A program made the translations under genes and the position numbers. Source: an uncultured Schlesneria sp. (GTDB lineage Bacteria; Planctomycetota; Planctomycetia; Planctomycetales; Planctomycetaceae). Taken from it: DNA of 64,000 bases. Location of the stretch: positions 39,696 to 103,695 of the forward strand of contig CAIQIR010000033.1 of NCBI GenBank assembly GCA_903871875.1, in the 5' to 3' direction. Under the pieces are notes generated by a model. That model saw only the letters and a program-made list of their open reading frames with translations. It was not told the origin of the DNA and did not search any database. Below, piece after piece: positions 19,820 through 29,163 of the stretch (position 1 is its first letter; each line of letters opens with the position of its first letter).

Positions 19820-20947
19820 ATGAGAACTGTTGCTCGAAAGCTGCATCCCGCACGCTGGCAGTCTGTCGTCGATCTCGCCAACACCTTTTGCGAATCCAGC
19901 AAGATTCCCTGTATTGCGATCGCCACCGGTACGGATAGCACCATCGATGGTCTAGCCCATGTGGGACGACAACAACCAGACGCCCCGGCGCCCTTGCGCG
20001 ACGATGCGATCTTTCTGGTCGCTTCGATCACCAAGCCGATTGTCGCCATGGCGGTGATGCAATTGATCGAGCGTGGCTGTTTCTCGCTGGTCGACCGCGT
20101 GGTGGATTTCATTCCCGAGTTTGGTCGGCAGGGAAAGTATGGAACAGAGATACGTCATCTGTTAACGCATACGTCTGGTCTGCCCGACATGCTGCCGGAC
20201 AACGTCGAATTGCGAAAAAATCACGCGACGCTGAAACGGTTTGTCGAACGAACGTGTGAGGAAGCACCCGCGTTTTCGCCCGGCAAAGGCGTCCAGTATC
20301 AAAGCATGGGCATCGCCGTTCTGGGGGAAATCATCGGCCGCGTCAGTGGCAAGACGTGTGCCCAGTATCTACAGGACGAATTCTTTCAACCACTCGGCCT
20401 GCGCGATACGGCACTGGGTGCGCCGGACGATTGGTTTGACGGCGCAGCGCCCAAAATTGATCGAGTTCCCGCAGCGGTTCTGATGGAAGAACAAGCGGCC
20501 GGCACCGATTGGACCTGGAACAGCCGGTACTGGCGGCAACTGGGAGCCCCGTGGGGTGGACTGCTGACCTCGGCCACCGATTTGTCCGGTTACGCTCAAT
20601 TCATGTTGCGTCGAGGATCGACCATCGACGGGCGGCGTTTGCTGGCTCCGGCCACGATCGAAGCCGCCACGCGGAACCAATTCGAATGCATGCGCGATAT
20701 CGCCGAATTCGAACGGCGGTGTCGGCCATGGGGGCTGGGATGGCGAATGGATTGGCCCGCCCATAGTTCCAACTTTGGCGATCTATTGGGACCGCGCGCG
20801 TATGGGCATTGGGGCGCGACGGGAACAGTCTTGTGGATCGATCCCGACGCCGGCACGTTCGCGATGATTCTGACCACCCTGCCGCAAGATCTGTCCGGCA
20901 AATACATCTCACGACTTTCCAACGCAATCGTGGCCGCCTGGGAATGA
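19820..20947 (+). CDS. Class C beta-lactamase-like serine hydrolase
   Basis: 375 residues from MRTVARKLHPARW; a GTG at 19751 would add 23 residues of no clear merit. The family signature SxxK is in VASITKPIVAM, the Tyr motif in KGVQYQSMGIAVLGEIIG (YxS), and the third motif as HWGATGTVLWIDP. GLRDTALGAP and WGGLLTSATDLSGYAQF are also typical. Members include esterases, D-aminopeptidases and penicillin-binding proteins as well as AmpC, so resistance should not be assumed. No signal peptide is obvious, which favours a cytoplasmic esterase or peptidase. It follows the propeller-type hydrolase gene on the same strand and is convergent with the ATPase gene. Confidence 0.85.
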   Translation: MRTVARKLHPARWQSVVDLANTFCESSKIPCIAIATGTDSTIDGLAHVGRQQPDAPAPLRDDAIFLVASITKPIVAMAVMQLIERGCFSLVDRVVDFIPEFGRQGKYGTEIRHLLTHTSGLPDMLPDNVELRKNHATLKRFVERTCEEAPAFSPGKGVQYQSMGIAVLGEIIGRVSGKTCAQYLQDEFFQPLGLRDTALGAPDDWFDGAAPKIDRVPAAVLMEEQAAGTDWTWNSRYWRQLGAPWGGLLTSATDLSGYAQFMLRRGSTIDGRRLLAPATIEAATRNQFECMRDIAEFERRCRPWGLGWRMDWPAHSSNFGDLLGPRAYGHWGATGTVLWIDPDAGTFAMILTTLPQDLSGKYISRLSNAIVAAWE

Positions 20948-20975
20948 GGATGACGCACGCCGGAAGAAAGACCGA

Positions 20976-22247
20976 TTATTTCGCGGTGGGAGAGGCCAGG
21001 CGCAAGCCCAGCACCCGGCGAACCTCGACCGGACTGGTTCGTCCTTCGGCGATCGCGGACATCGCTCGCTGACCGATGCCCACAAAACCACTCCGAACGG
21101 CGACTTCTTGAATGTCGTTCGCCTCGCGGCGTTCGAGGATTGCTCGACCGACTTCGCTGCCTTCGGGACGTAAGAGTTCAGTCAGCAGCAAACGACCGTG
21201 ATAGCCGGTTCCCGCGCAACGGTCGCAACCGGCAGGCACTCGCACGCGGGTCACAGTCAAACCGAATTTATCGGCTTCGTCGGTGCTCCACGGGGCGCAG
21301 TCACACAGCCGGCGGAACAATCGCTGACACAGGATCGCTCGCAATCCGGTTCGTAACAGGTAAGGTTCGATACCCATGTCACCCAGACGACTGATCGCTT
21401 CGGCCGCACTGCCCGAATGAAACGTCGACAAGACAAGATGCCCCGTCAGGCAGGCTTGAAAGACGGTCTCAGCGGTCTCGCGATCACGAATCTCGCCGAC
21501 GAGAATGACGTCGGGATCTTGCCGCATCAGCGACCTCAATCCGGTGGCGTAGTCAAATCCGGCGGTTCGATTGACGGGTGATTGCGAAACACCAACCAAC
21601 ACCGATTCGATCGGATCTTCCAATGTGACAAAACTTTTTCCGACACCGACTTCGCGCTGCAGTTCCCGTAAACAGGCGTAGGCGGTGGTGGTCTTGCCAC
21701 TTCCGGCGGGTCCCGTGATCAGGATCGCCCCGCTCGTCTCGTGCAAAAGTTCGAGCAATTCAGGAAGCAAGTCTTCGGGAAGCCCGAGTTCGCCTGGCCA
21801 GCGATATCGATCTGACCGAGCAAACAGACGCACGACCCCCTTCTCTCCATAAAGCGTGGGAAAGGTACTTAGTCGCATTTCGACGTCGGCGGGCGATTCG
21901 CGCAGCCGGCCTTCTTGCGGGACATCTGTACGGTACGTCAGCAGTTCGGCCAGCACTTTCAGTCGCGCAATGATGTTCGGAGCGAGCGTTCTGGGATAGC
22001 TTGCAACGTGCTGCAAGACGCCGTCGATCCGCCAGAGCACCTGAAGTTCGCTGAGACCGACGGTGAAATGAATATCGCTGGCACCGGCTCCGACGGCGGC
22101 ACGCAGGATATACGCCACCACTTCCGTGACATATTTGGGGCTGTTGGGGTCGAGTGCCGGAGCTCCACTCGCGAAGCATTCCGCCAACGAGGTCATTCCG
22201 ATTGGCCGGACATCTCGAGCAGGCTCGGAAAGGGAATTCTGCGACAT
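20976..22247 (-). CDS. GspE/PilB/PilT-type secretion ATPase, short form
   Basis: 423 residues starting at MSQNSL (ATG with an AGG upstream; the longer frame begins with TTG). The N2-like domain contains GASDIHFTVG, the usual ASDIH motif, and LWRIDGVLQ. The ATPase domain has Walker A TGPAGSGKTTTAYACLREL near 177, the Asp box VTLEDPIES, Walker B DVILVGEIRDRETAETV and the His box TGHLVLSTFHSGSA. A four-Cys zinc site is present as CDC near 312 and CDRC near 338. These hexameric ATPases power type II secretion or type IV pilus assembly. It is shorter than GspE/PilB (no N1 domain) and no pilin, GspF or secretin gene is nearby, so it is an orphan here. Confidence 0.88.
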   Translation of the reverse strand: MSQNSLSEPARDVRPIGMTSLAECFASGAPALDPNSPKYVTEVVAYILRAAVGAGASDIHFTVGLSELQVLWRIDGVLQHVASYPRTLAPNIIARLKVLAELLTYRTDVPQEGRLRESPADVEMRLSTFPTLYGEKGVVRLFARSDRYRWPGELGLPEDLLPELLELLHETSGAILITGPAGSGKTTTAYACLRELQREVGVGKSFVTLEDPIESVLVGVSQSPVNRTAGFDYATGLRSLMRQDPDVILVGEIRDRETAETVFQACLTGHLVLSTFHSGSAAEAISRLGDMGIEPYLLRTGLRAILCQRLFRRLCDCAPWSTDEADKFGLTVTRVRVPAGCDRCAGTGYHGRLLLTELLRPEGSEVGRAILERREANDIQEVAVRSGFVGIGQRAMSAIAEGRTSPVEVRRVLGLRLASPTAK

Positions 22248-22495
22248 CGACAAAAACCTGCGAGCGAAAGGAATCGATCGGAACGGCTCGACGTCACCAG
22301 ATTAAGACGGTTCCACTCGAAATGAAAAGGGTGGAAACGAGTTTTCGACGGGAAAACGATTCGTCGACAAGAGGTTCGGCGTTGGGAGTTCTGAACGGCC
22401 CTGCCCTGCCTGATCCGTGTTGAACCCACTCGAGTTAGCCCGTCATCGATCCATTCGATCCAAATATCGTGCGAAATTCTCAGGCTGGTAAAACA

Positions 22496-22526
22496 CAACA
22501 GGCCGGAACAATGTTCCGGCCTGTTG
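22496..22526 (-). terminator. Intrinsic terminator of the small Lys/Ala-rich gene
   Basis: A perfect 14-bp stem, CAACAGGCCGGAAC (22496-22509), pairs with 22513-22526 around a 3-nt loop, 30 bp after the stop of the 32-residue gene on the minus strand. Reading that strand, the hairpin is followed by TGTTTT. Confidence 0.75.
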
Positions 22527-22555
22527 GGATTGTTGTAGCATTTGAGCCGAGAAGC

Positions 22556-22654
22556 TTACTTCTTGGCGGCAGCCTTTGGCTTAGCCTTGGCCGACTTGGC
22601 TGGCTTGGCGGCTTTCTTGACGGTCTTAGCAGGGGCAGCTTTCTTCGTGGCCAT
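22556..22654 (-). CDS. 32-residue Lys/Ala-rich histone H1-like protein
   Basis: The start MATKKAAPAKTVKK has an excellent Shine-Dalgarno (AGGAG, about 8 bp upstream), much better than most genes here; the longer open frame from 22738 has none. The protein is almost entirely Lys, Ala and Pro in AKP/AAK-type units, like the C-terminal tail of eukaryotic histone H1 and small basic bacterial proteins such as HctB tails. That composition predicts non-specific DNA or RNA binding, or polyanion binding, with no fold of its own. A strong terminator follows at once, so this is a compact monocistronic gene and likely well expressed. The function is inferred from composition only. Confidence 0.7.
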   Translation of the reverse strand: MATKKAAPAKTVKKAAKPAKSAKAKPKAAAKK

Positions 22655-22755
22655 TTCCTTGGCTCCTTTTGGGAAGGACATCGGGTACCAATTCAGAAAA
22701 CATGTTGTCACTCTTTGGCACCCAAGGGAGAGAGACAACTCGAAACCGCGACACT

Positions 22756-23022
22756 CTACTGGAGAGTGATGATTCGTCCTTGAATCTTAGCGCTGACCGA
22801 ACGGGTCGGATCGTAGAGGCGTTCGTCAATTGCGTCAAGCAGAATCTGTTGAACGGCAATACTTTGTCCAATTCGTTCATTCCGCAACTCAATGAGATTT
22901 CCACCTGCATCACTGACGTAACCCATCGCGACACTTGGTGACTCGACGCTCGGAACTTCAGCGACCCTGATCGGACAGAGCCTTAAACTACTCTGACAAC
23001 TCGGATCCCGTGTTCCACACAA
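22756..23022 (-). CDS. Possible 88-residue unknown protein
   Basis: An isolated open frame in the 580-bp gap between the Lys/Ala-rich gene and the aminotransferase gene. Its second half (MGYVSDAGGNLIELRNERIG, then AVQQILLDAIDERLYDPT) reads like a folded alpha/beta protein, while the first 30 residues do not; an internal ATG at that Met may be the real start. I recognise no family and see no good ribosome site. It may be chance. Confidence 0.25.
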   Translation of the reverse strand: MCGTRDPSCQSSLRLCPIRVAEVPSVESPSVAMGYVSDAGGNLIELRNERIGQSIAVQQILLDAIDERLYDPTRSVSAKIQGRIITLQ

Positions 23023-23233
23023 GTTTCATCGGCTTGAGAAGCCGTAACGATTTGGCGAAATTATCCGATTATTCGCGAGAAATCGAAAAAAAGCCGAAAT
23101 TCCCGTGGTTTCGAGCACTCTCGAGACGTTTTCGTGATTCCCACAGCCTTGACTCCCCCTCCACTGAGCAGAACAATCTTCTCCCGGTTCCAGTCGCTCG
23201 ATCGATCTTAGTCTGTCAGTAGAAATTGGTTTC

Positions 23234-24442
23234 ATGAGTACCATTCGTCTGTCGCCTGCCCTGCAAAACTTGAAGCCCTCTGCCACTCTCGCCGCCGCGG
23301 CCAAGGCGAAAGAGTTGAAAGCAAAGGGCGTCAATGTGCTCGACTTTACGCTGGGCGAGCCAGACTTCATTACGCCAGAGAATATCCGTCAGGCCGCCGT
23401 CACGGCGATGAACGCGGGACATACCCATTACACCGCCTCAGGTGGAATCCCCGAACTCAAGCAAGCGGTGTGTGCCGCCTATCAACGAGACTACGGACTG
23501 AAGTTCGCCGCGAATCAGGTGTTGATTTCCAACGGAGCCAAACATTCCATCCACAATGTGATCTCGTCACTTTGCGGACCGGGCGATGAAGTGATCATTC
23601 CCGCCCCCTATTGGGTCAGTTACAGCGCTCTGGTGGAAATTGCCGGCGCGACGGCCGTACTGGTCGACACCACGGAGGCCAGCGGTTTCTGCATGTCGGC
23701 CGAACAGTTTTCCGCCGCCATCACCCCGAAGACCCGGCTGTTGATGCTGAACAATCCGTCCAATCCCACCGGCTGTGCCTATCCGGTGGCTCAACTCGAA
23801 GCGTTGGCTCGCATCGCCGTCGAGAAAGATATCCTGGTCCTGTCGGACGAAATCTACGAGAAACTGATTTACAAGGGCGCGGAATTCCGCAGCTTCGCCA
23901 GCTTTGGTCCCGAGGTCGCCGCGCGAACGATTATCGTTAGCGGCGTCAGCAAGGCCTATGCGATGACCGGCTGGCGAATCGGCTGGACCATCGGCCCTGT
24001 CGAAGTCATCAAAGCGATGGACAATCTGCAGAGTCAGGAAACATCGAACCCCTGCAGCATCAGCCAATACGCGGCCGTCGAAGCACTCAACGGCCCGCAA
24101 GTGAGTGTAGAAGCGATGCGAGTTGAGTTTGAAAAGCGTCGTAACTATGTGATGGAACGGATGCGCCCCTGGCGGTCGCAATTCGGAATCACGTTCGCCG
24201 AACCGGGCGGAGCGTTCTATGCCTTCTTCAACGTTAAATCGTGCTTCGGACGGACGCTATTGGGCGGCGCCAAGGTCGATAACGCGACCGATTTCTGTAC
24301 GGCACTATTGGAAAAGGCTCACGTGGCATTGGTCACCGGCGATGCCTTCGGAGCCCCCGGTTACGTTCGACTGTCGTTCGCGACCAGCCTCGAACAACTG
24401 AAGGCCGGGCTGGATGCCATCGAACGGTTCCTGGCCGGTTGA
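23234..24442 (+). CDS. Aspartate aminotransferase (class I, subgroup Ib-like)
   Basis: 402 residues, standard size for fold-type I PLP aminotransferases. Features: TLGEPDFITPENI, the substrate-site HYTASGGIPELKQAV, LMLNNPSNPTGCAYP with the Asn contacting PLP, VLSDEIYEKLIYKG with the Asp and Tyr, the Schiff-base Lys in VSGVSKAYAMTGWRIGW, and the C-terminal Arg region APGYVRLSFATS. The pattern matches Thermus-type aspartate aminotransferases, so conversion between aspartate and oxaloacetate (possibly also glutamate/prephenate) in the cytoplasm is expected. No clear Shine-Dalgarno precedes the ATG. It is convergent with the WD40/caspase-like gene. Confidence 0.92.
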   Translation: MSTIRLSPALQNLKPSATLAAAAKAKELKAKGVNVLDFTLGEPDFITPENIRQAAVTAMNAGHTHYTASGGIPELKQAVCAAYQRDYGLKFAANQVLISNGAKHSIHNVISSLCGPGDEVIIPAPYWVSYSALVEIAGATAVLVDTTEASGFCMSAEQFSAAITPKTRLLMLNNPSNPTGCAYPVAQLEALARIAVEKDILVLSDEIYEKLIYKGAEFRSFASFGPEVAARTIIVSGVSKAYAMTGWRIGWTIGPVEVIKAMDNLQSQETSNPCSISQYAAVEALNGPQVSVEAMRVEFEKRRNYVMERMRPWRSQFGITFAEPGGAFYAFFNVKSCFGRTLLGGAKVDNATDFCTALLEKAHVALVTGDAFGAPGYVRLSFATSLEQLKAGLDAIERFLAG

Positions 24443-24524
24443 AATCGTCTCGGACGATTATCGCCACGAGAGAGGTCTGTGGCCGAATCCGTCTGCCCGG
24501 CGGATTCGGCACCACCTGGACGGT

Positions 24525-27464
24525 TCAAGGTTTACGACCGATCGAAAATGGCAGCAACAGCGTGGGCAAGGCCGCCACCGTGTGCTGGTCGCCGCTGGTT
24601 CGCTGCTTGACGTCAGCTCGCACGAATTGAATCAGTTCCTTGACGTCGATCAAGCTGTTGCCGTTCGAGTCGGCCTTGCCCGTCAGCGCGTCCAGAATCG
24701 ATTGAGCAAATGGGCTGCGTCCCGTTCCACTCAAATTCGCTGCCACTTCGTGATTGTTCACATTGCCGAGAACCACGACACCGCAGTCTTCGCTGGCCAA
24801 TTGCCGGACCACATCGTCCATCGATCGACGTTCTGGCGGCAATACTTCCGCCGGAACGGGTGCCGGTGAAACGACAGGGGCAGCCGAAGGAGGCGATTCG
24901 TCTCGCATGACAACGTCGAGCAACATCAGCAACTTACCCGGCGTCTGTTGGAGACTTGTTCTCAGTACGGTATCGGAAAGCCCCGCCGCGGGATCGCCAA
25001 AGCGGGCTTCGTGATGCTGGAAATAAATCACATCTTGCGAGTCCCTTAAGGCGTAGCCGCCAAAGTAGATCACTCCCACATCATCGGCCGTCAGATTCTG
25101 TTGCAGCCAGCGCAGCCCTTCATCCAGACTGAAGCGGGTGACCTGCAGGTCGGTGAGCAACCGGATCTGAACGTCCCCAAAATCCTTCGACGGAATTTTG
25201 GCCAGCGCCGCAGCAATCGCCTGAGCATCCGTTGCCGAGTACGGGCGACGCACATCGGCCCGTTGATTGGCCGACACTCCCATCGCCAACACGAACAGTC
25301 GCGGCTGATTCGCGCGGTGTGGTGCCGTCACCACCGAGACCACGTCGCTGACACCAATGCTGCGGTCCGATTCGGCCTTCACCGCCAATTGATGCTGGCC
25401 AGGTCGTAAATCCACCTTCCAGGTCATTCGTGTTTCCGATGCCGTCGCCACCGAGGCCGGTGCGGGTGAAGGAGCCAGTTCTTCTCGATCATGATTTTCC
25501 GGTCCCGGCCGGCCATCGATGATCAGTCGTAACGAGCGCAGTGAATCTCCGTCTGCAGGATTGACCGTCGCCTGCACCTGGACCAGTGTGTCATCACTCT
25601 TCGCATCGGCGTTCGGAATAATCTCGATCGCCACTTTGGGAGGCAGACTATGCCGAATATCAATCAGACGATTCTCGTTTCCGCTGATCCGATCGAGTTC
25701 CTTCAGCGCTTGCATCGGGCCACCAAACGCCAGCACGCGGCGAATGACTTCGGGACGGAAGAAGCGGGTGCGAAAGCGCGAAGCCGGATAATAGGTGGCC
25801 ATCTGATCAAAGCCTCGCTGCACGTGCCAGCCCACCATGTTTTCGCCGCCAGGTGAGGCCGCGTAATAACCTTGGGGCGTCCAGGCCACCCAGTCGTCGC
25901 CCGCAAAGAACAACGACAGCGTGTGCTCGTAACGTTCGAGATTCCAGATTTGCAGCGTTTCATCGTCACTGCCGGTCAACAGATGCCGCTGGTCGGGGGA
26001 CGGCGTCACCGCCCAGACCGCGTCCAGATGACCGGGCAAGCGGTAGATCGGCCGACCCGTCAACGCGTCGAACACAACGACGCTTTGATCACAACCGACC
26101 GCCGCGCGATTCCCCGGTAATAACGTGCGAGAACGAATAGTAATGGTCGGATCGTAATAGCTGGAAATCAGATTGCCGAATTGGGAGACGGTCGCCCGTT
26201 GAAAACCGCTACGAGAAATCGACAGATTGGCCAGATTGGCCTGAGCCCGCACATACGAGTAGTCGGGGGGCGGTCCAAAATCGAGTCGTTCGAGCGAGAA
26301 CGCGCGATGCAGCGGATTGGTCGCATGAATTGATGAACCGGGAATATGACTGTACCCGTAGGCGACCATCCGGCCATCGGGGCTGAATCCCGTGGCATAA
26401 ACGGGCAGACCTTCACTGCGCAGCCGCTTACCCAAGCGACTGGTATCGGCTTCCCAGACACAAATCTGATCGTCACTGTCACCAATCAGTGCGTAGCGGC
26501 CATCCGGCGAAAACGTGCAGCACAGCACCGTATCCAGATGTCCGAAATACTGAGCCACTACGGCCCGATCGGCCAAACGCACCATGCCCGCAGCGAGCGG
26601 ATTGGTTTGACTGCCACCGTAACCGTAAATCAACTTCGAACCATCGGGCGAGAACGCGATGGTCTCGATGGTTTCCGGCGCCCCCACCAGATTCACACGC
26701 AGCCGCCCGTCAGAATCCCACAGCTTGACCCACCGATCGGCTCCCCCGGTGGCGACCGATTGTCCATCGGGACTCCAGGCGACGCAATAAACCCGGCCGC
26801 CGCCATGAGTCACCACCGGGATCGACGTCCCATCATTGACGTTCCAGAAACGGCAAGTCGTATCCCACGACCCAGTCACCAGCCGCGAACTATCGGGATG
26901 CCAGGCCAGACTATCAATCCGCGCCGAATGCCCCGGCAGCGATTTTTCCAAATGCCAGCTCAAAGTCTCCCACAATCGCAAAACACCATCTGTCCCCGCC
27001 GCCGCCAACCAGCGGCCGTTGGGCGAGAAGGCGATGTCCTGCACCGGCAGCGTGTTTCCCTTCAACCGCCGAATCAGCTTTCCGTCCGGCAACGAGATCA
27101 GCAAAATGCTGTGGTCGTTGGTCCCTTCAGGGGCCGTATAACCGCTGACAGCCAGGCAGGTGCCATCGGGCGAAAGTGAGGCCGAATAAAGTTCGCCGAC
27201 CCAGCCGCGTCCGATCGGCGGTCGCAAGACGCGGATCGGTGAATAGGTGGCGAGATCCCAAAATCGAATCGTCTTGTCGTGCGAAACAGAAATCAGCTCC
27301 GACCGATGCCGATCGATGATCACCCGAGTCACATGTCCATTGTGCCCGCTGGTATTCAGCCCCAGCATGACTTCCGCCGGGGCAGCGTCATCGGCCGACG
27401 CTCGGCCTGACAAAGTCAGAATCATGAGGGACAGGACAACGAAATTCGATCGCGCGATGCTCAT
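24525..27464 (-). CDS. Secreted WD40 protein with degenerate caspase-like C-terminal domain
   Basis: About 979 residues. Start chosen at the second of two adjacent ATGs because GGAG lies 5 bp before it; a signal peptide (FVVLSLMILTLSGRASA) follows. Residues about 30-550 form many WD40 units, for example HDKTIRFWDL, TDGVLRLWETLSWH, DRWVKLWDSDGR and DETLQIWNLE, enough for one or two propellers. After an Ig-like section comes a caspase-fold domain from about 720 (RLFVLAMGVSANQ, YSATDAQAIAAAL). In active members the fold carries His in a (Y/F)xGHG motif and Cys in a D-x-C-H-S motif; here they read YFGGYALRD near 796 and LLDVVMRDE near 843, so both catalytic residues look lost. It is probably a non-catalytic binding module. 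Confidence 0.75.
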   Translation of the reverse strand: MSIARSNFVVLSLMILTLSGRASADDAAPAEVMLGLNTSGHNGHVTRVIIDRHRSELISVSHDKTIRFWDLATYSPIRVLRPPIGRGWVGELYSASLSPDGTCLAVSGYTAPEGTNDHSILLISLPDGKLIRRLKGNTLPVQDIAFSPNGRWLAAAGTDGVLRLWETLSWHLEKSLPGHSARIDSLAWHPDSSRLVTGSWDTTCRFWNVNDGTSIPVVTHGGGRVYCVAWSPDGQSVATGGADRWVKLWDSDGRLRVNLVGAPETIETIAFSPDGSKLIYGYGGSQTNPLAAGMVRLADRAVVAQYFGHLDTVLCCTFSPDGRYALIGDSDDQICVWEADTSRLGKRLRSEGLPVYATGFSPDGRMVAYGYSHIPGSSIHATNPLHRAFSLERLDFGPPPDYSYVRAQANLANLSISRSGFQRATVSQFGNLISSYYDPTITIRSRTLLPGNRAAVGCDQSVVVFDALTGRPIYRLPGHLDAVWAVTPSPDQRHLLTGSDDETLQIWNLERYEHTLSLFFAGDDWVAWTPQGYYAASPGGENMVGWHVQRGFDQMATYYPASRFRTRFFRPEVIRRVLAFGGPMQALKELDRISGNENRLIDIRHSLPPKVAIEIIPNADAKSDDTLVQVQATVNPADGDSLRSLRLIIDGRPGPENHDREELAPSPAPASVATASETRMTWKVDLRPGQHQLAVKAESDRSIGVSDVVSVVTAPHRANQPRLFVLAMGVSANQRADVRRPYSATDAQAIAAALAKIPSKDFGDVQIRLLTDLQVTRFSLDEGLRWLQQNLTADDVGVIYFGGYALRDSQDVIYFQHHEARFGDPAAGLSDTVLRTSLQQTPGKLLMLLDVVMRDESPPSAAPVVSPAPVPAEVLPPERRSMDDVVRQLASEDCGVVVLGNVNNHEVAANLSGTGRSPFAQSILDALTGKADSNGNSLIDVKELIQFVRADVKQRTSGDQHTVAALPTLLLPFSIGRKP

Positions 27465-27626
27465 CATGTCTCCGCCACAGTGCATCAGAAGTGAAGTGGA
27501 TTGATCCAGGGTGTCCTACCGGGCCGACTTATCATCAAGTCGCGAATCGCACAAATCAAGGCTGTGCGAACGGCAGAGAAGGCTGGTCGACAATCTCCAC
27601 AACAAGGTGTGACCATCACGCGAACG

Positions 27627-28808
27627 TTACTTCGATCCTGGCGATTTCGTGAGATCACGATAGTAATGCTGGCCACCATTCTGACGGGCCAGCCGCTTGA
27701 GAAACGAATCCTGCCCCAAGTCGGCTCCGACACCGAACTCGACGACATGGATGGCCGCTTTCCGCTTGTTGCCTCGCCGGATTTCCCACAAATCCTGGGC
27801 ACTCATCTCGGGATCGTCAGCGTCGGTCAACAGATAGATCACGTCGGGGTCAAAACTGAAGGCCTGAGTCACTGCCGCCAGCCGGTCTGTCCCGGCATCG
27901 GGTTGGATGCCCTTCATGAAATGTTCGGCCACTCGCAGATTGGCAGGAGTCGCTCGCAGTAATCGACTTCGCTCACCCGGCCGATTGATGACATGCGTCT
28001 TCAAATCAAAAAAGACGATTTGAAAATGAGCCGTCGATTCCAGTTGATTCAGGCTGCGCCACAATTCCGCGCGGGCAATGTCCATCGCTTTGTGCCGACG
28101 CATGCTTTCCGACGCGTCGATCACAAAGACCACTCGCTTGGTGTGGGACAAGATCCCGAAAAACGACAGGCGATGGTCTCCGCCGGCTGACGAGCCTCCC
28201 GTTCCCGCTGGCGCACCGGAGTTCCCACCCGCCAGTCCTGGCCTGTCGTTTGGAGAATCGGTACGACTCGAGTCCGAATCCGCCTCTGAGGAATAACTGG
28301 TGGCCGTCGCCCGCCGCTGATCCTCGGACGGCGTCGCTTCTTGCAGCGAGGAAACTGACGTGCGGGCACTGACCGTCGTCATTGATTCCAAGGGCTTGGC
28401 AATCGTCAGTGGATTCTCTTTTTCGAACGACGGAGATTCGGCAAGATCATTGTTGAAGACCTCCTGTGGATCGGTCTCGACGACCGCCAGCAGGGCTTGC
28501 TTCTTCGACGAAGCCTGTGCAGGCACCGGTGAGATCGCCTCAACGAGCATTTCCTCATCGGCTCCGGGGACGACGGTATCGACATCATTGCCGCCGCCTC
28601 CCCCCTCCCCCGGGATCCAAGTCACGGAAAAGCTGTCATCCCGGCCCGAGCCGTAGGCCCCCGGTCTGCCGGGACGACCGTCGGCAAACAGCAGGATGAT
28701 CACGACCGCCAGCGCGTGCACCAACAACGAGACGAGTAGCCAGGGACTCGTCACGAGGTTTCGTTTCCCCCGCAGGGGCACGCTGGAATCGAGGATGAAG
28801 GACGACAT
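27627..28808 (-). CDS. Membrane-anchored VWA-domain protein
   Basis: 393 residues from MSSFILDSSVPLRGK; the frame extends upstream but is not protein-like there. A single TM helix (PWLLVSLLVHALAVVIILLF, about 23-42) resembles the N-terminal anchors of TonB-like and VWA proteins. A Gly/Ser/Thr/Glu-rich low-complexity stretch follows, then a von Willebrand A domain from about 222: VVFVIDASESM gives the MIDAS DxSxS, with AHFQIVFFDLK and DVIYLLTDADDPE. VWA domains bind partners through a metal. It is divergent from the ExbB/ExbD operon 355 bp away. VWA proteins beside ExbBD/MotA-TolQ genes are a recurring planctomycete arrangement, so a shared envelope function is likely. Confidence 0.8.
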   Translation of the reverse strand: MSSFILDSSVPLRGKRNLVTSPWLLVSLLVHALAVVIILLFADGRPGRPGAYGSGRDDSFSVTWIPGEGGGGGNDVDTVVPGADEEMLVEAISPVPAQASSKKQALLAVVETDPQEVFNNDLAESPSFEKENPLTIAKPLESMTTVSARTSVSSLQEATPSEDQRRATATSYSSEADSDSSRTDSPNDRPGLAGGNSGAPAGTGGSSAGGDHRLSFFGILSHTKRVVFVIDASESMRRHKAMDIARAELWRSLNQLESTAHFQIVFFDLKTHVINRPGERSRLLRATPANLRVAEHFMKGIQPDAGTDRLAAVTQAFSFDPDVIYLLTDADDPEMSAQDLWEIRRGNKRKAAIHVVEFGVGADLGQDSFLKRLARQNGGQHYYRDLTKSPGSK

Positions 28809-29163
28809 TTCACGGACCGTTCTGGATGCGAAAGCGGCGATCGATGGCCAAAAGCCACCGTCGGCACGATCATTCGGCCCTACATCATTCAAATCCGCCG
28901 TATCCAGGGAAGACCAGATCGGGACTCGCCCGGTCAAAGCGGTGTGAATTGGCCCACCAATGCCGGCATCGATTGAAACTCCTTGCGTTTTCCCGCTTCA
29001 TTGAGGCCGCTTCCCTGAAAAACGCGCCGATTCTGGCATCGCATCGATGCCTCTGTCACAATCCCCCGGCCAATGATTACAATTGGCCCGGCCACTTCAA
29101 TCAACGTGATCTCCTCCTCTGACCAAAGATCGGGTTCGCCCCGCCCTTACAGGAAACGTTTTC
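28809..29163. other. Divergent intergenic region
   Basis: A 355-bp gap between the divergent VWA and ExbB genes. No convincing ORF lies in it; it should hold promoters for both directions, but no clear consensus pair was found. Confidence 0.4.

Noticed and set aside
19820..20947. Antibiotic-resistance beta-lactamase
   Set aside because: The SxxK/YxS/HxG pattern also fits esterases and peptidases, and there is no signal peptide, so a resistance role is not supported.
26346..27179. Plus-strand open frame opposite the WD40 gene
   Set aside because: WD repeats on the minus strand explain the region; the frame is Pro/Arg-rich antisense.
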